DNA of 64,000 bases from Pachypanchax playfairii (lineage: Eukaryota; Chordata; Actinopteri; Cyprinodontiformes; Aplocheilidae): NCBI GenBank assembly GCA_006937955.1, contig SSNP01000134.1, positions 1,368,501 to 1,432,500 of the forward strand, in the 5' to 3' direction. The translations under genes and the position numbers were made by a program. The notes beneath the pieces are model-generated. The model was not told the DNA's origin. It was given only the letters and a program-made list of their open reading frames with translations, and did no database searches. Of the stretch, positions 47,260 to 57,654 are shown piece after piece (positions within the stretch are counted from its first letter, which is position 1; every line of letters begins with the position of its first letter).

Positions 47260-47990
47260 TGGTCTTTACTCGGTCTGGTCAGGTCTGTCCACCCTCTAAA
47301 ATGAATCCCATAAAGGTTATGGAAGGTATGTGGAACTCACATTTTCCGGCTTTGACATACAGTCTGTTTTCAAGGGGCGCTGGAGGACCTTTCGGACCTT
47401 TGGTGCTGTTCAGGATCTGCGGAGAAGATGAGGTTGTCATGTAGGTAGACAAAAGCAAATTTGTGCAGAAAATCTTGGAGGACATTATTGATGTGATTTT
47501 GGAACACTGCAGGGGCATTAGTCAAACGGAAAGGCATTACCAGATAGTCATAATGGCCAATGTGAGTTTTAAATGCTGTCTTCCACTCATCTCCCGCTCT
47601 GATCCACACAAGATGGTAGGCGTTGCGGAAATCCACTTTGGAGAATATTGTGGCACATTGAACTGGTTCAAAGGCGGAGAACAGAAGAGGGAGAGAATAC
47701 TTGTTTTTAATGGTGATTTGGTTCAGACCTCAATAGTCGATGCAAGGCCTAAGCGACTTGTCTTTCTTTTCAACAAAAAAGAAACCAGCACTGAATGGAG
47801 AAGAGGATGGATGGGTCATGCCAGCCTTGAGAGAGTCATTTATGTATATTTCCACAGCTTCTCTCTCAGGACGAGAGAAACTGAATATTCGACCCACGGG
47901 CAAAGGAGCGCCTGGGAGCAGGTTAACGGCTCAAGAGGACGATGCAGAGGGAGAGAGAGTGCTAGGTCTTTACTGAAGACTTGACCCAGA
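47260..47990 (-). pseudogene. Gypsy reverse transcriptase, inactive
   Basis: Pieces include a LSRPEREAVEIYINDSLKAG segment, SSPFSAGFFFVEKKDKSLRP (finger), MDFRNAYHLVWIRAGDEW (motif A), YLVMPFRLTNAPAVFQN (motif B) and FVYLHDNLIFS in place of the YLDD-type box, so one catalytic Asp is His. An in-frame stop follows PCIDY. Coding stops near 47260 after CEFHIPSITFMGF. Confidence 0.82.
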
Positions 47991-47994
47991 TCAT

Positions 47995-48556
47995 GGTAGA
48001 TAGACTGTAAACAGTTCTTATGACAAAATGAACTCCAGGACGTGAAATTGTGGTTAGCCCAGTCAAACTGAGGGTTGTGGATTATGAGCCAGGGATAGCC
48101 TAAGACCACCGGGGCTTCCGTAGTGGGAAAAACGTAAAACAACAAAGAGTGGTTACATGGAACAATCAGGGACATGGGCTCAGCAATAAACTTGATAGTG
48201 GTCATGGTTTTGCCATCCAGGGTGTTAACCTGGAGCGGCGGGTTAAGGCAATTGAGAGAAAGATGACACTGATTGGCTAAATCGAGATGAACAAGGTTTT
48301 GTTCTGAACCAGAGTCAATAAAGGTGGCGCAGGAGATAGGCTCATGATGTGTTTTGTCCAGTGAAGCAGAAATAGTAAAGTGGAGGTTGTTACGCTTATC
48401 ACCCGCCAGGACCCCCACCTTCACCGATGGACCCGATGTTCTCTGAATGGGACAGTTCCACAACTGGTGAGCTGAAGAGCCGCAGTACAGGAACTCGCTT
48501 GCAGCTAGGCGCCGCTGTCTCTGCCTGGGATTAAGCCAAGTGCGGCCAATCTGCAT
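47995..48556 (-). pseudogene. Gypsy nucleocapsid knuckle and protease
   Basis: A continuous frame from 48556. Residues 22-35 (FLYCGSSAHQLWNC) are a CCHC zinc knuckle whose first Cys is replaced by Phe. ATFIDSGSEQN has the aspartic protease D-S-G at residue 81, and VVLGYPWLIIHNPQFDW is the conserved protease C-terminus. The frame runs on to 47840 but diverges before the RT. Confidence 0.8.
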
Positions 48557-48559
48557 GGG

Positions 48560-49535
48560 CTCCGGTGAGGCAGCCTACTCGGGTGAAGCTTGCTTGGAGA
48601 CATGGGCTGGTCGGGGAGAACCCTCAGAGGTGAAAAACTGCCGGAATCGAGGTCTCCCTCTGGCTCGGTTGATAAACCAGATGGCTAGCTGGATCAGTCC
48701 ATCGAGAGTCGTCGTGGCTCGCCAGATTATCCTGGATCTTTTCAGAGAGCACGCTGTGGAATCCTTTAGAGAGCAGAATCACCCCAGCCGGCCCTAGCCA
48801 CTAGTGTACAAAACTCAATAGCAAAGTCGGCTACCGACTGGGCGCCCTTTTTGATCTTCAGGAGCTTCCTCATAGCGTCCTCTTTGCTGTTGACAGAGGT
48901 AAAGGTTATCTTAAAGGCCTCCAGGAACTCAAGGGTGAGCTTGATGGGGTTGGTCCCAACAAACGCCTCGGCCAACCGGAGCGCCTTGTCTCGGAGTCAG
49001 CCGATAACAAATGATGTTTTACTGGCATCTGAACGAAAGGAGTGAGGAGAATGGTTAAACACACTGCAAGAGGAAACCTGTACATTTTGTGATATCACCA
49101 GCATAAGGTTCCAGATTAGGAGTTGCCACTTTGCGGACAATCTGAGTGGGGTATGAACCTGGTGCAAGCTGAACACGGGTTTCAGGACTGGGAGTGCTGG
49201 AGCGGAGACATCCACTAGCTGTTGGCTGAAGTGGCAGAGGTTCTTGGAGATAGCTGCCTGCTGCTCTGTGATCTCCTTCAGAAAGCTTTCATGTTCTCCA
49301 AGTAGGATTCCCAGCGGTCTGAAGCTGGGCAGTAGAGTTCGATTGGCCAGTTGGTTCTGAGGTGGAACGGAGGTGCGGCGTGGAAGCTGTGCTGGAGATA
49401 TAGTGCTTCGAGGAAGCGCAGCATGGAGATCAAACCACCTGAGGAGCAGAAGAGGGATTCGGAGAATAGATGGTCCAGGGAAGGTCCTGAGCAGGAGAGG
49501 GGAGAGGAGCAGGTAGGTTCACGCTTCAAAGACAA
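48560..49535 (-). pseudogene. Gypsy gag, broken
   Basis: An N-terminal piece (49535-49278) with YCPASDRWESYLENMKAF-like sequence is followed by a capsid piece (48975-48766) with NPIKLTLEFLEAFKITF and AQSVADFAIEFCTLVARAGW, typical of the sushi-type gag core. Frames change between pieces. The product would assemble the particle. No complete frame remains. Confidence 0.75.
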
Positions 49536-49748
49536 GTAAATAGATAGCTAATAAAGAACATCTACGGCTGAGTTACCACACTGAATGACGGAACCAACTG
49601 GCATCCGTCTCACTTAGCCACCCCCCTTTTATCCTCCAGACTGAGTGGCAAGATAATGGAACACACCTCCTGCTCATGAAGATCTGTCACACCCTGTGGA
49701 GAAAGGTAAGAGGAAAACAAACCCGCACACGACCACCAACTGCTGACA

Positions 49749-50560
49749 TCTAACAAGAAAACATCTAAGAAGATTGCAAAACTACTAAAGTTTTGTTAAG
49801 ATCTGTCAAACGCATTGATAAAAGCTGGAAGGATACTGGGGACCCTTTGTCTTTGAAGAAGAAATGTGGCTGAAAAAAAATCCTAAATGATTGTGATCGG
49901 CAATCCCTTAAGCATTTGGTGAAATCAACAACAACAGTACTCAAGGGTACGTTAAATGGTGAAAGGAAGAGCATTTCTGCATGCACAATGTGAAGGGAAC
50001 TCAAAGTAATAGAACTTAACAGCTGTGTTGACATAAGAAAACCAATAATCAGTGAGGCTAAATGGTAGGTGGGGTAGCTGGGGTTGCTGCAGTTGGTCAG
50101 GTCTAGGTTCAGCACAGGCACGCAGATGGGGAGGGGATCTGTCCCCCAAGATTCAGATAGAACCTGATCCATCCACCCCACTTTTATAGCAAAAAAGAAT
50201 GAATAAATCGGACGTTAAGGGCTTGAAACTCCTTTTTCTGATAGCAGTGAACGCATCACAATGTAACCCGACACCGACACCAGAAGCTTCAGTGAGAGAC
50301 CAGCAGCATCTTTGCCAACATTGCGCAAATTCTTATGACTTTTCAGACCCTCTTAGTGACTTCTTTTCTCCAAAATCGCCCAGCAAAATTTCTTACCTGC
50401 CTTGGATACTTTATTTAGCAGGAGCCTGTGAGGTGCCTTTATCATCTGCTGAGGGAGAACACAGTTTCACTGATTGGGAGAATATGATTGGGGCAGTGGA
50501 GGGGAGTACACGGGTAGTACTGACAACCTTGACCCCCCCAGTTTAAAAATCTGCGCCCCT
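49749..50560. other. no recognised gene
   Basis: The plus frame 50199-50546 (115 residues) and the minus frame 49765-50181 (138 residues) lack known motifs. This may be another degraded repeat. Confidence 0.35.
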
Positions 50561-50564
50561 GGTT

Positions 50565-50767
50565 CAGCAACAGTATGTGCTCAAAGAATGAGGTCAGCTA
50601 CCTGAATATACTGAATGACCAGGTTATTCCATCAATGGATTTTTTCTTCCCTGATGGCCTGAGCATATTCTAGCACGACAATGTCAGGATTCATCAGGTT
50701 CAAATTGTGAAAGAGTGGTTCATGCAGCATGAGACATAATTTTCACACATGGTACAGAGTCCAGACC
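50565..50767 (+). pseudogene. Tc1/mariner transposase C-terminal remnant
   Basis: Reads SYLNILNDQVIPSMDFFFPD, then HDNVRIHQVQIVKEWFMQHE and VQSPDL. The Asp of HDN corresponds to the second catalytic residue, and SPDL starts the block that normally leads to the third. The block is cut at 50768 by a TTAA MITE. Its wording differs from the element at 8189-9394, so it is a separate family. Confidence 0.72.
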
Positions 50768-50771
50768 TTAA

Positions 50772-50905
50772 AGGTGGAATATGGAACATGAACACAATAA
50801 CAACAGCACAAAGCCTTCAGCCATCTGGGTGCCAGGCTTGTAAGACCTCCACCACCCTATTGGCTGGTAGATGTAAACAAAATGCTAACGTTGTGCCTGT
50901 CAAAA
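50772..50905. mobile_element. TTAA MITE family D, fragment
   Basis: TTAA at 50768-50771 followed by AGGTGGAATATGGAACAT, as at 9925. The shared interior block ATTGGCTGGTAGATGTAAAC is at about 50860. The right end runs into Gypsy sequence without a visible terminus. Confidence 0.5.
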
Positions 50906-50929
50906 TTATTATTTTATTATATTGCTGTG

Positions 50930-51460
50930 CACTGCTCCGCACAAAGGAGCAGACCCAGCGCTGGGCCAACTGTCGGAGGACCCTGGCCCTGGACTACGCA
51001 CCTGGTCAAAAGGTATGGCTTTCCTCCCATGACATTCCTCTGCAAAACACCTCTCGTAAGCTTGCCCCCAGATTCATCAGCCCTTACGAGATCGACAGTC
51101 TAGTTAACCCTGCTTGTGTTCATTTGAAGCTCCCTGCCACGTTTAAGATCCACCCTGTGTTTCATGTTTCGTGAATAAAGCTATACCTGTCCAGCACACT
51201 CTCCCCTCTCACCAGGCCCCCTCCACTGCCTCAGATCATTGACAATGCCCCTGCTTACACCGTGAATAAGATTTTGGATATTCGACGGAGAAGCAGGGGT
51301 CACCAATACTTAGACTGGGAAGGATACGGACCGGAGGAGCGCTCCTGGGACCCCTGTTCCACCATCTTGGACCCGTCTCTCATCACTGTCTTCCTCAAGA
51401 TCTACCCGGACAAATGCCACAGTCTGCTAGGAGGCAGATGTTGGGGGGGGGGCGGGGTTA
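50930..51460 (+). pseudogene. Gypsy integrase C-terminus and chromodomain
   Basis: One frame carries the GPY/F-like stretch RKLAPRFISPYEID...VHLKLPATFKIHPVFHVS, a TGA at 51172, and then, in the same frame, TVNKILDIRRR...QYLDWEGYGPEERSW, a chromodomain with its aromatic residues. The chromodomain of chromoviruses steers integration to marked chromatin. The catalytic core of integrase is missing. Confidence 0.85.
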
Positions 51461-51461
51461 C

Positions 51462-52241
51462 TGTCAGGAGCTTGGGTTTGGGCTTTTGTTTTTGCTGTCT
51501 TTATTTTGATCTTTCCTACAGTTAGTTTTTTCCACCTCTCTCCCATTTCCCTCCTCTGGTTTCTATTCCTCACTGTTGTATTGCTGCAGGTCCAGCTGGC
51601 AGGCATCAAGCTTATTGTGGACCAGGCACACCTGAGACTCATCAATACAATCATGTCCTGTTTAAAGCTCAGGGCTCAGCAACAAACCAACACCAGAACA
51701 TTGAGATTCATCCCAGTGACTGTCTCAAGTATAGTGTTGTGACGTTTTGAAATTAAGCCTTGTCTTGTTCATGTTGTTCATGTTGTGCTTGCTGTTGAAG
51801 GTTGTTGCTCCACTACTCTTGTCATCGCGTTTTGAAACTACTCTGGATAATTCACTGTCTTGTGCCTGCTGGAAGCATTCTGCCGCATCTCACTTCTGGA
51901 CAATAACCACAAGCTTTATCTGCTCTCACCTACATCCGTCTGCCTCTGGACCTGCACCTCCCTTGCTCCTTGGTTGGGCTCACTGAGGCTCCTTCCCCCC
52001 TATCTGTACCTGGACTTCTGGATCACGTAAGTCCCTTTCTACTTCTTATCCGCAACATCATTATTCCTGGATCTCAACCATTCACTAATCACGCTCTCCT
52101 TCCCTTACAGATGAAGTTATCGCTTGGAACCATATCACTGTATATATTTGCACCTTTTCACATTGTAAATAAACACTTTTTACTGAACGCTGTGTGGTCT
52201 GAGTTTCAGCACTTGGGCCTGGCTATATTGAAATCCTGACA
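51462..52241 (+). mobile_element. 3' LTR of the Gypsy element
   Basis: TG...CA boundaries with TGTCAGG/CCTGACA ends. A TAAATAAACACTTT polyadenylation-like site is at about 52167. It contains a GTAAGT at 52027 and a CTTACAG ending at 52110, which could be an 84-base intron. Its start differs from the minus-strand LTR at 49748, so the two Gypsy halves are not one inverted element. Confidence 0.78.
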
Positions 52242-52254
52242 GAAACACATTCAA

Positions 52255-52546
52255 GGGGTGGCTGTGGCTCAGTGGTTAGAGCGGTCATCCTCTAACTTGA
52301 AGGTTGGTGGATCGATCCCGGCTTCCACCGCCACATGTCAAAGTGTCCTTGGGCAAGACACTGAACCCCATGTTGCCCCCCGATCTGCGTATCGGGTTGT
52401 GTGAGTGTTAGCCCCTACCCTCTCCCCCCGGCTTACATATCGGGTTGCGTGAATGGGTAAATGCAAAACCTTGTAGTGTGAAAGCGCTTTGAGTAGTCTG
52501 AATGACTAGAAAAGTGCTATACAAATACAGGACATTTACCATTTAC
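52255..52546 (+). repeat. tRNA-derived SINE, complete
   Basis: A 292-bp SINE flanked by CATTCAA at 52248-52254 and 52547-52553. The head resembles a tRNA: A box TGGCTCAGTGG (52265-52275) and B box GGATCGATCC (52309-52318), the internal RNA polymerase III promoter. The body has TGTCCTTGGGCAAGACACTG. The tail GTGCTATACAAATACAGG resembles LINE 3' ends, which a partner LINE would recognise. It is not a tRNA gene: the cloverleaf is not maintained. Confidence 0.85.
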
Positions 52547-52555
52547 CATTCAAAG

Positions 52556-53399
52556 ACACTGACATGTTGGCAACCTTGTTTTTTCACTGGAGCAGAACAA
52601 GGTTATTGAGTGTTTCCAATGTGCTCATTAGAAATCCCCCTTAAAAAATGCTATGAACTTCTTCATCTATGCATAAACCAACTCACTCTGTTAATAAGAA
52701 CAATGAATAGTTATTGATCCCTAATGGGGAAATTATTTTTCTCCATGACCCATCCCTGCCCCAGGGGCAGTTTCAGGGTTCAGTATCTTGCCCAAGACTA
52801 CTTTCATATGTAGCCTGCTTTGGCCTGGGATTGAACTTCCTTCCCCATTAGGCAACACAGCAGCACCTATTAGGCCAAGGCTGCCCTCTTCATCATACTC
52901 TTGATCTTGTTCTGACTTATGACAAATATTGAGCATCTAATAGTATTTCCTCAAAACACCGTTTTGTCTGATTTTTAAAAAAAAATAAAATTTGAGTTTA
53001 CAATGAAGAACTTCACAACCCTGGAGAGAAAATTTCATTACCACAGCTAAATTTAATTATTTTCTTCAATCCCACAGAGCAGTATAACACAGGACAACTA
53101 AGATGTACAGCCTTAGAAATTGATGAGCTTATTGATAATGTTACACTTCTAACTGATAATGTTACACTTTAATGTGTTATTAGACAATGTTGCTCCGCTG
53201 AAAATGAAAGAAATCCGTCAAAGGAGGCCAACTCTAATTTAGAGATGCGTGTAGGAATTTATTTAATTTGTAGAGATCATCTATTCTATGGAATCTTATT
53301 AGTTTCAAAAGTCAAGAACACATACTATGCACACGCACACACTGAACATTGAGCATCTAAAAGTAATACGCACGAGGAAGCTGCAACTTGTGGCAAACA
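52556..53399. other. no recognised feature
   Basis: Mixed DNA. 52700-52900 (GATTGAACTTCC, TTAGGC...) could be a degraded tRNA-headed repeat on the minus strand. Not resolved. Confidence 0.35.
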
Positions 53400-53815
53400 T
53401 TAAGGAGGCCATTCCATTAAAAACGTTTTTTCTGAGGTTTCTGTTGAATATTTTAGCTCCACAGGTGTTCTTACCTTCATAGTGGAGGTGAAAACAGGTC
53501 AACAATTTCTCTATCAGTTTTAATCTCTCAAACTACGCAGGTGGCGATAAAAACCCGAGCTCTCCCGAGTCCAAACGGCCTGTATCTGTTTCGTCACAAC
53601 TCCTTTGCTCTTTAGTATTCCTCAGCTCCAGTAGTGGAAACCAAACTTATCAGTATGCTTGCTAATATTGCTCATATTATTAGCAAGAAGGGGCTTCAAG
53701 CTCTCTCTATCTGTGCACATTTTTCGTGTGTATTTTTGTGTGTTGTTTGTCAGTACCAGACTCGGATTACCACTATAACCGTATGGACTTACTGGACATC
53801 GGTTTTTAACAGAAA

Positions 53816-54600
53816 ATGACTGTTTGCAGTGACTTTTATTGCACCCACAACATTCCTGATGAGCTTGCGAGACCAGCAGGGTCTCAGTGGATTGTCATCA
53901 GGTCTGGAAGGCGGAGAAGGCGGCGTCGCGAGAGGAAGCAAAAGTACGGCTGCAGAGCTGGCATGCTGACCAGGCTGAGGAAACAGCCACTCAAACCTCC
54001 TCTACCAAGCGTCTACCTCTCCAACGCCAGATCCATGGTAAACAAGACAGACGATTTGGCATAACAGCTGGCTGGAAATCGCTACGTTCGTGAATGCTGT
54101 ACATTAATCATCACAGAGACCTAGCTACATCCGCTAATATCCTGTGCTACCGTGCAGCTAGCAGGCCGCACGCTACACAGAGCCAACAGAACTAGTGACT
54201 CCAGGAAGAAAAGAGGTGGCGGACTTTGCATCTATGTGAATGAAGGTTGGTGTAACAATAGTACTGTATTTGGCAGACCTTGTTCTCCGGACATAGAATT
54301 CATGTCGGTGAGATGCAGACCCTACTTCCTACCCAGGGAGGTAACTGCTGTTGTCATCACTGCAGTTTACATGCCACCGGAAGCTAATGTAAGTACCGCT
54401 CTCTCTCTGCTGCTTAAAGCCATAAACAATCACCAGCGTGCCTACCCTAACGGCATGCACATCATCGCAGGTGATTTCAATAAGGCAGACCTCAGGACTG
54501 TTTTACCAAAATTTCTTCAGCATGTCAAATGCTTAACCAGGGAAGGTAAAACTTTGGACCATGTTTACTCTAACCTCAAGAATGCTTAAAAGCCATACCG
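53816..54600 (+). pseudogene. LINE AP-type endonuclease, broken
   Basis: From ATG 53816 a frame gives an Arg-rich linker and YLSNARSMVNKTDDLA (first Asn motif). The catalytic Glu motif ITET is directly followed by a stop. A later frame (54152-54589) has GGLCIYVNEGW, ITAVYMPPEAN, MHIIAGDFNKADL (Asp/Asn pair) and TLDHVYSN. This domain would nick target DNA for target-primed reverse transcription. Stops and a frame change inactivate it. Confidence 0.82.
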
Positions 54601-54619
54601 CTTCCCCACCTGGGCCGGT

Positions 54620-56330
54620 CAGACCACCTCTCTATCTTCCTGGCCCCTGCATACACCCCCCTCAGCCGACAAACAAAGCCCCAACGACAGCCCATCATCA
54701 CCTGGCTTGACGAGGCCCTTCCCCGACTCCAGGACTGCTTTGAACAGACACAGTGGGAGACATTCCAGCATGAGGACCTGGCTACATTCACAGACACTGT
54801 ACTATCCTACATCAAGTACTGCGTGGGGATGGTCACTGTGGAAAAGACTATCCAGGTGTACCTGAACCAGAAGCCGTGGATAACCAGCCAGGTCCGCTCT
54901 CTCCTCCAGGACTGTGATGCAGCCTTCAGATCTGGTAACAGAGCGCTCTACAGCGCAGCTCGAGCCAACCTGAGGAAAGGCATCAAGACCGCCAAAGCAG
55001 ACTACAAGGAGAAGATAGAAGGGCAACTCAACAACCCCCGACAGGTTTGGAAGAGCATACAGTCTCTTACAAACTACAAGGGCTCTGTAGTGACGCCTGG
55101 GGTCTCGGACGCAGCACTGGCAGAGGAGCTTAACAGCTTCTTTGCACGCTTTGAGAACCAAGCTCAGAAGCCAGCCACACCACTCAAACCCCCACCACAA
55201 CCCACACCAACCTCAGACAACCCCCCACTCACTGTGAAGCTGGAAGACGTGAGACGCATGCTCCGCGCCATCAACCCCAGGAAGGCCACAGGACCTGATG
55301 GAGTACCAGGGAGAGTACTCAAGGCATGCGCTGACCAGCTAGTTCCAGTCTTCACTGACATCTTCAATCTTCCACTGGTACAAGCCATCATCCCAGCCTG
55401 CCTAAAATCAACTACCATCATTCCAGTCCCCAAGAAGTCACCCACAGCCACCCTCAACGACTTTCGCCCAGTTGCTCTCACACCAGTCATCACTAAGTGC
55501 TTTGAGAAGCTGGTGCTGAGTCACATCAAACCTTGCCTTCCTCCCATGCTTGACCCGCACCAGTTTGCCTAACGGCCAAACAGATCCACAGGGGATGCAA
55601 TAACCACCGCACTCCATGCTGCACTGGAGAAAAAAGAGAGCTATGTCAGGATGCTATTTATTGACTACAGCTCTGCCTTCAAAACAATAATTCTGGACAT
55701 TCTCATCCCCAAGTTGGCCAAACAGGGACTCCCACCCACCACCTGCTCCTGGATAAATGACTTTTAAATCAACTGCCCCCAGCAGCTGAAGCTTGGTACA
55801 CACCTCTCATACCCCCGCACACTCAGCACCGGCTCACCACAAGGGTGTGTATTGAGCCGACTGCTCTGCTCTCTGTACACACATGACTGCAGACCCACCC
55901 ACCTTGAGAACATCATTTTGAAGTTGCGGATGACAGAACGGTGGTGGGGATGATCACAGAGGGGAACGAGACAGCCTACAGAGACGAGATCCAGAGTCTC
56001 ATTGTGTGGTGCGCCATGAACAACATGGTGCTAAACATCTCCAAGACTAAGGAACTCATCCTGGACTTCAGACAGAGTAAAGCCACCCGGCCCCCCTGTA
56101 CATCAAAGACGAAAGTGTGGAACAGGTGGAGACCTTCAAATTCCTGGGGGTCCACATCGCCGCTGACCTCTCCTGGAAAACCAACACCACAGCTCTGGTC
56201 AAGAAGGCGCAGCAGCGACTCCATTTCCTGAGAGTGCTCAGGAAAGAGCAACTCAACACTGACCTGCTGGTGTCCTTCTACCGATCAGCCATTGAGAGCC
56301 TACTGACCTATGCTGTGTCAGTGTAGCACT
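54620..56330 (+). pseudogene. LINE reverse transcriptase, broken
   Basis: The longest frame (54823-55572, 249 residues) has NPRKATGPDGVPGRVLKAC, CLKSTTIIPVPKK and FRPVALTPVITKCFEKLV. A TAA interrupts at about 55570, after HQFA. Further pieces carry MLFIDYSSAFKTII (motif A), STGSPQGCVLS (motif B) and ADDRTVVG (motif C, with a one-base loss just before). The C-terminal part (56117-56326) has VETFKFLGVHIAADL and ends LLTYAVSV. The core motifs exist but in different frames. Confidence 0.85.
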
Positions 56331-57200
56331 CAAGCTGTACAGGAGCTGACAGGCACAGACTGCAGAGGGTAGTCAATGCCGCACAAAAGATTATTGGCCG
56401 CCCTTTACCCACCCTAACCACCCTCTATAACTCCAGATGCCTAGGCAGAGCCAGAAGCATCATAAAGCACTACACACATCCCAGCTTTCACCTCTTCAAC
56501 TTACTGCCATCGGGCAGATGCTACAGAGCCATATCAGCCAAAACAAACAGACTCAGAGACAGTTTCTTCCCAAGGGCTGTCTCTACACTCAACTCAAGTT
56601 TACACTAAAAAGTACTGTCATGCCACTGGGAATATCATCACCATCACACAGTTACCAAGAACTTTGCACTGACATATAGCAGATTTGCACTATTTCAACC
56701 AAAACTACCTGTTAACTGCCCACTCGCTCAATCTGTTTAATTGTTTTCTCCCAAACTGCACATCTAACTGCTCAGTCACTTTTGCACAACCTTTGCAATG
56801 TTTACGTATAGTTATTTGTAATTTTATATTTTATACTTTTATATTCCATTTTAGCTTTTTATATTTTACTTACGTTATGTTCAAGTTATGTGTGCTATGT
56901 TCAAGTTATGGGTGCAATGTATAGAAATGCTTCAAATCTCATTGTACTTTAAACAGTGACAATAAAGGCTTTCTATTCTATTCTATTCTATTCTATTCTA
57001 TTCTATTCTATTCTATTCTATTCTATTCTATTCTGAAACCTGTAGCATAAAAACATAGCAAACCGGAAGAGACTACATGTCCTGTTGCCTTGGGCAGCGG
57101 GGCAGGAAACAGTATGCCATGCTACCACAGGCTATTTTTATTAGCCAATCTGAGTCCAGCAAATTTGAATAATGAATGATTGCAGCCAGAAAGCCTGACA

Positions 57201-57654
57201 GCAGGCGGAAACAGGTGGTTCAATTCAGGTTGTTTAATGAAAAAAAACAAAGGAAGAAGTAAATAATGCTGGCAGAGCAGCACAGGGCACAGGAGGGAGC
57301 AAACATAATCCAGCCACAAATAATGGAACTAAATGCAAAGCTTTTATACATACTGAAAACAAAGAAAAGCAATCAACACAAACGCAAGACTTCTGGAGTG
57401 AAGGGGAACAAAAGCTACTGCAGACACATGGGGAAAACATGAAGCAAAGGACGATACCAAAATAAAACAGGAAACCAAAGGAATACAATCAGGAACGTCA
57501 CACACAGGGAAAACAGGAATTACAGGGGGAAACAGAAGAATACCAACCCAAAATAATCCAATTAAACAAAACACTAAGGAGGAGAAAATAAAACCACATC
57601 TGAAAGAAAACCCAATGAAAACAACAAATCCAAACTAATACAGTTAATTGTGTT
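57201..57654 (-). mobile_element. LTR-like, A-rich segment (minus strand)
   Basis: The A-rich plus strand corresponds to a T-rich, Phe/Leu/Ser-rich low-complexity frame on the minus strand, as in the plus-strand LTR-like segments at 29056 and 39845. No termini found. It starts where MITE family A stops, so it probably replaced that MITE's end. Confidence 0.3.

Larger units (their letters stand above)
47215..49748 (-). mobile_element. Gypsy (sushi-type) retrotransposon, 5' half
   Basis: Minus-strand order: LTR start TGTCAGCA at 49748, a GGATAAAAGG TATA-like box at about 49625, gag, protease, then RT, truncated near 47215 inside RT. RNase H, integrase and 3' LTR are absent. Wording is that of fish sushi-ichi-like chromoviruses. 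It is a different copy from the plus-strand 3' half at 50906-52241. Confidence 0.82.
50906..52241 (+). mobile_element. Gypsy chromovirus, 3' end with LTR
   Basis: Integrase C-terminus and chromodomain coding DNA followed directly by a 780-bp LTR (51462-52241; TGTCAGGAGC...AATCCTGACA). gag, protease and RT are absent on this strand. The SINE at 52255 inserted just outside the right edge. Confidence 0.85.
53643..57034 (+). mobile_element. CR1/Rex1-group LINE, 3.4 kb, near full length
   Basis: Bounded by GAAACC at 53637-53642 and 57035-57040, a 6-bp target duplication. It ends in a TATTC pentanucleotide run (about 56970-57034) typical of LINEs that slip on their tail. It contains endonuclease and RT coding DNA, both broken. 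The minus-strand sister is at 21527-25535. The start is within a few bases of that copy's leader, so it is close to full length for this family as far as two copies show. Confidence 0.88.
53404..57200 (+). mobile_element. TTAA MITE family A, split by a LINE
   Basis: TTAA at 53400-53403 followed by GGAGGCCATTCCATT..., matching 28547 onward up to 53642. After the LINE, similarity resumes at 57041 (for example GCAGGAAACAGTATGCCAT, GCCAATCTGAGTCCAGC) and fades near 57200. The right terminus is lost. The LINE arrived after the MITE. Confidence 0.75.

Noticed and set aside
47840..47984. Plus-strand frames over the Gypsy protease/RT
   Set aside because: They are antisense shadows of minus-strand retrotransposon coding DNA.
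47215..52241. A single inverted Gypsy element
   Set aside because: The LTR starts of the two halves differ beyond the first few bases, so they appear to be separate insertions.
52255..52330. tRNA gene
   Set aside because: A and B boxes are present, but the arms do not pair as a cloverleaf and the unit continues into a SINE body and LINE-type tail with target duplications.
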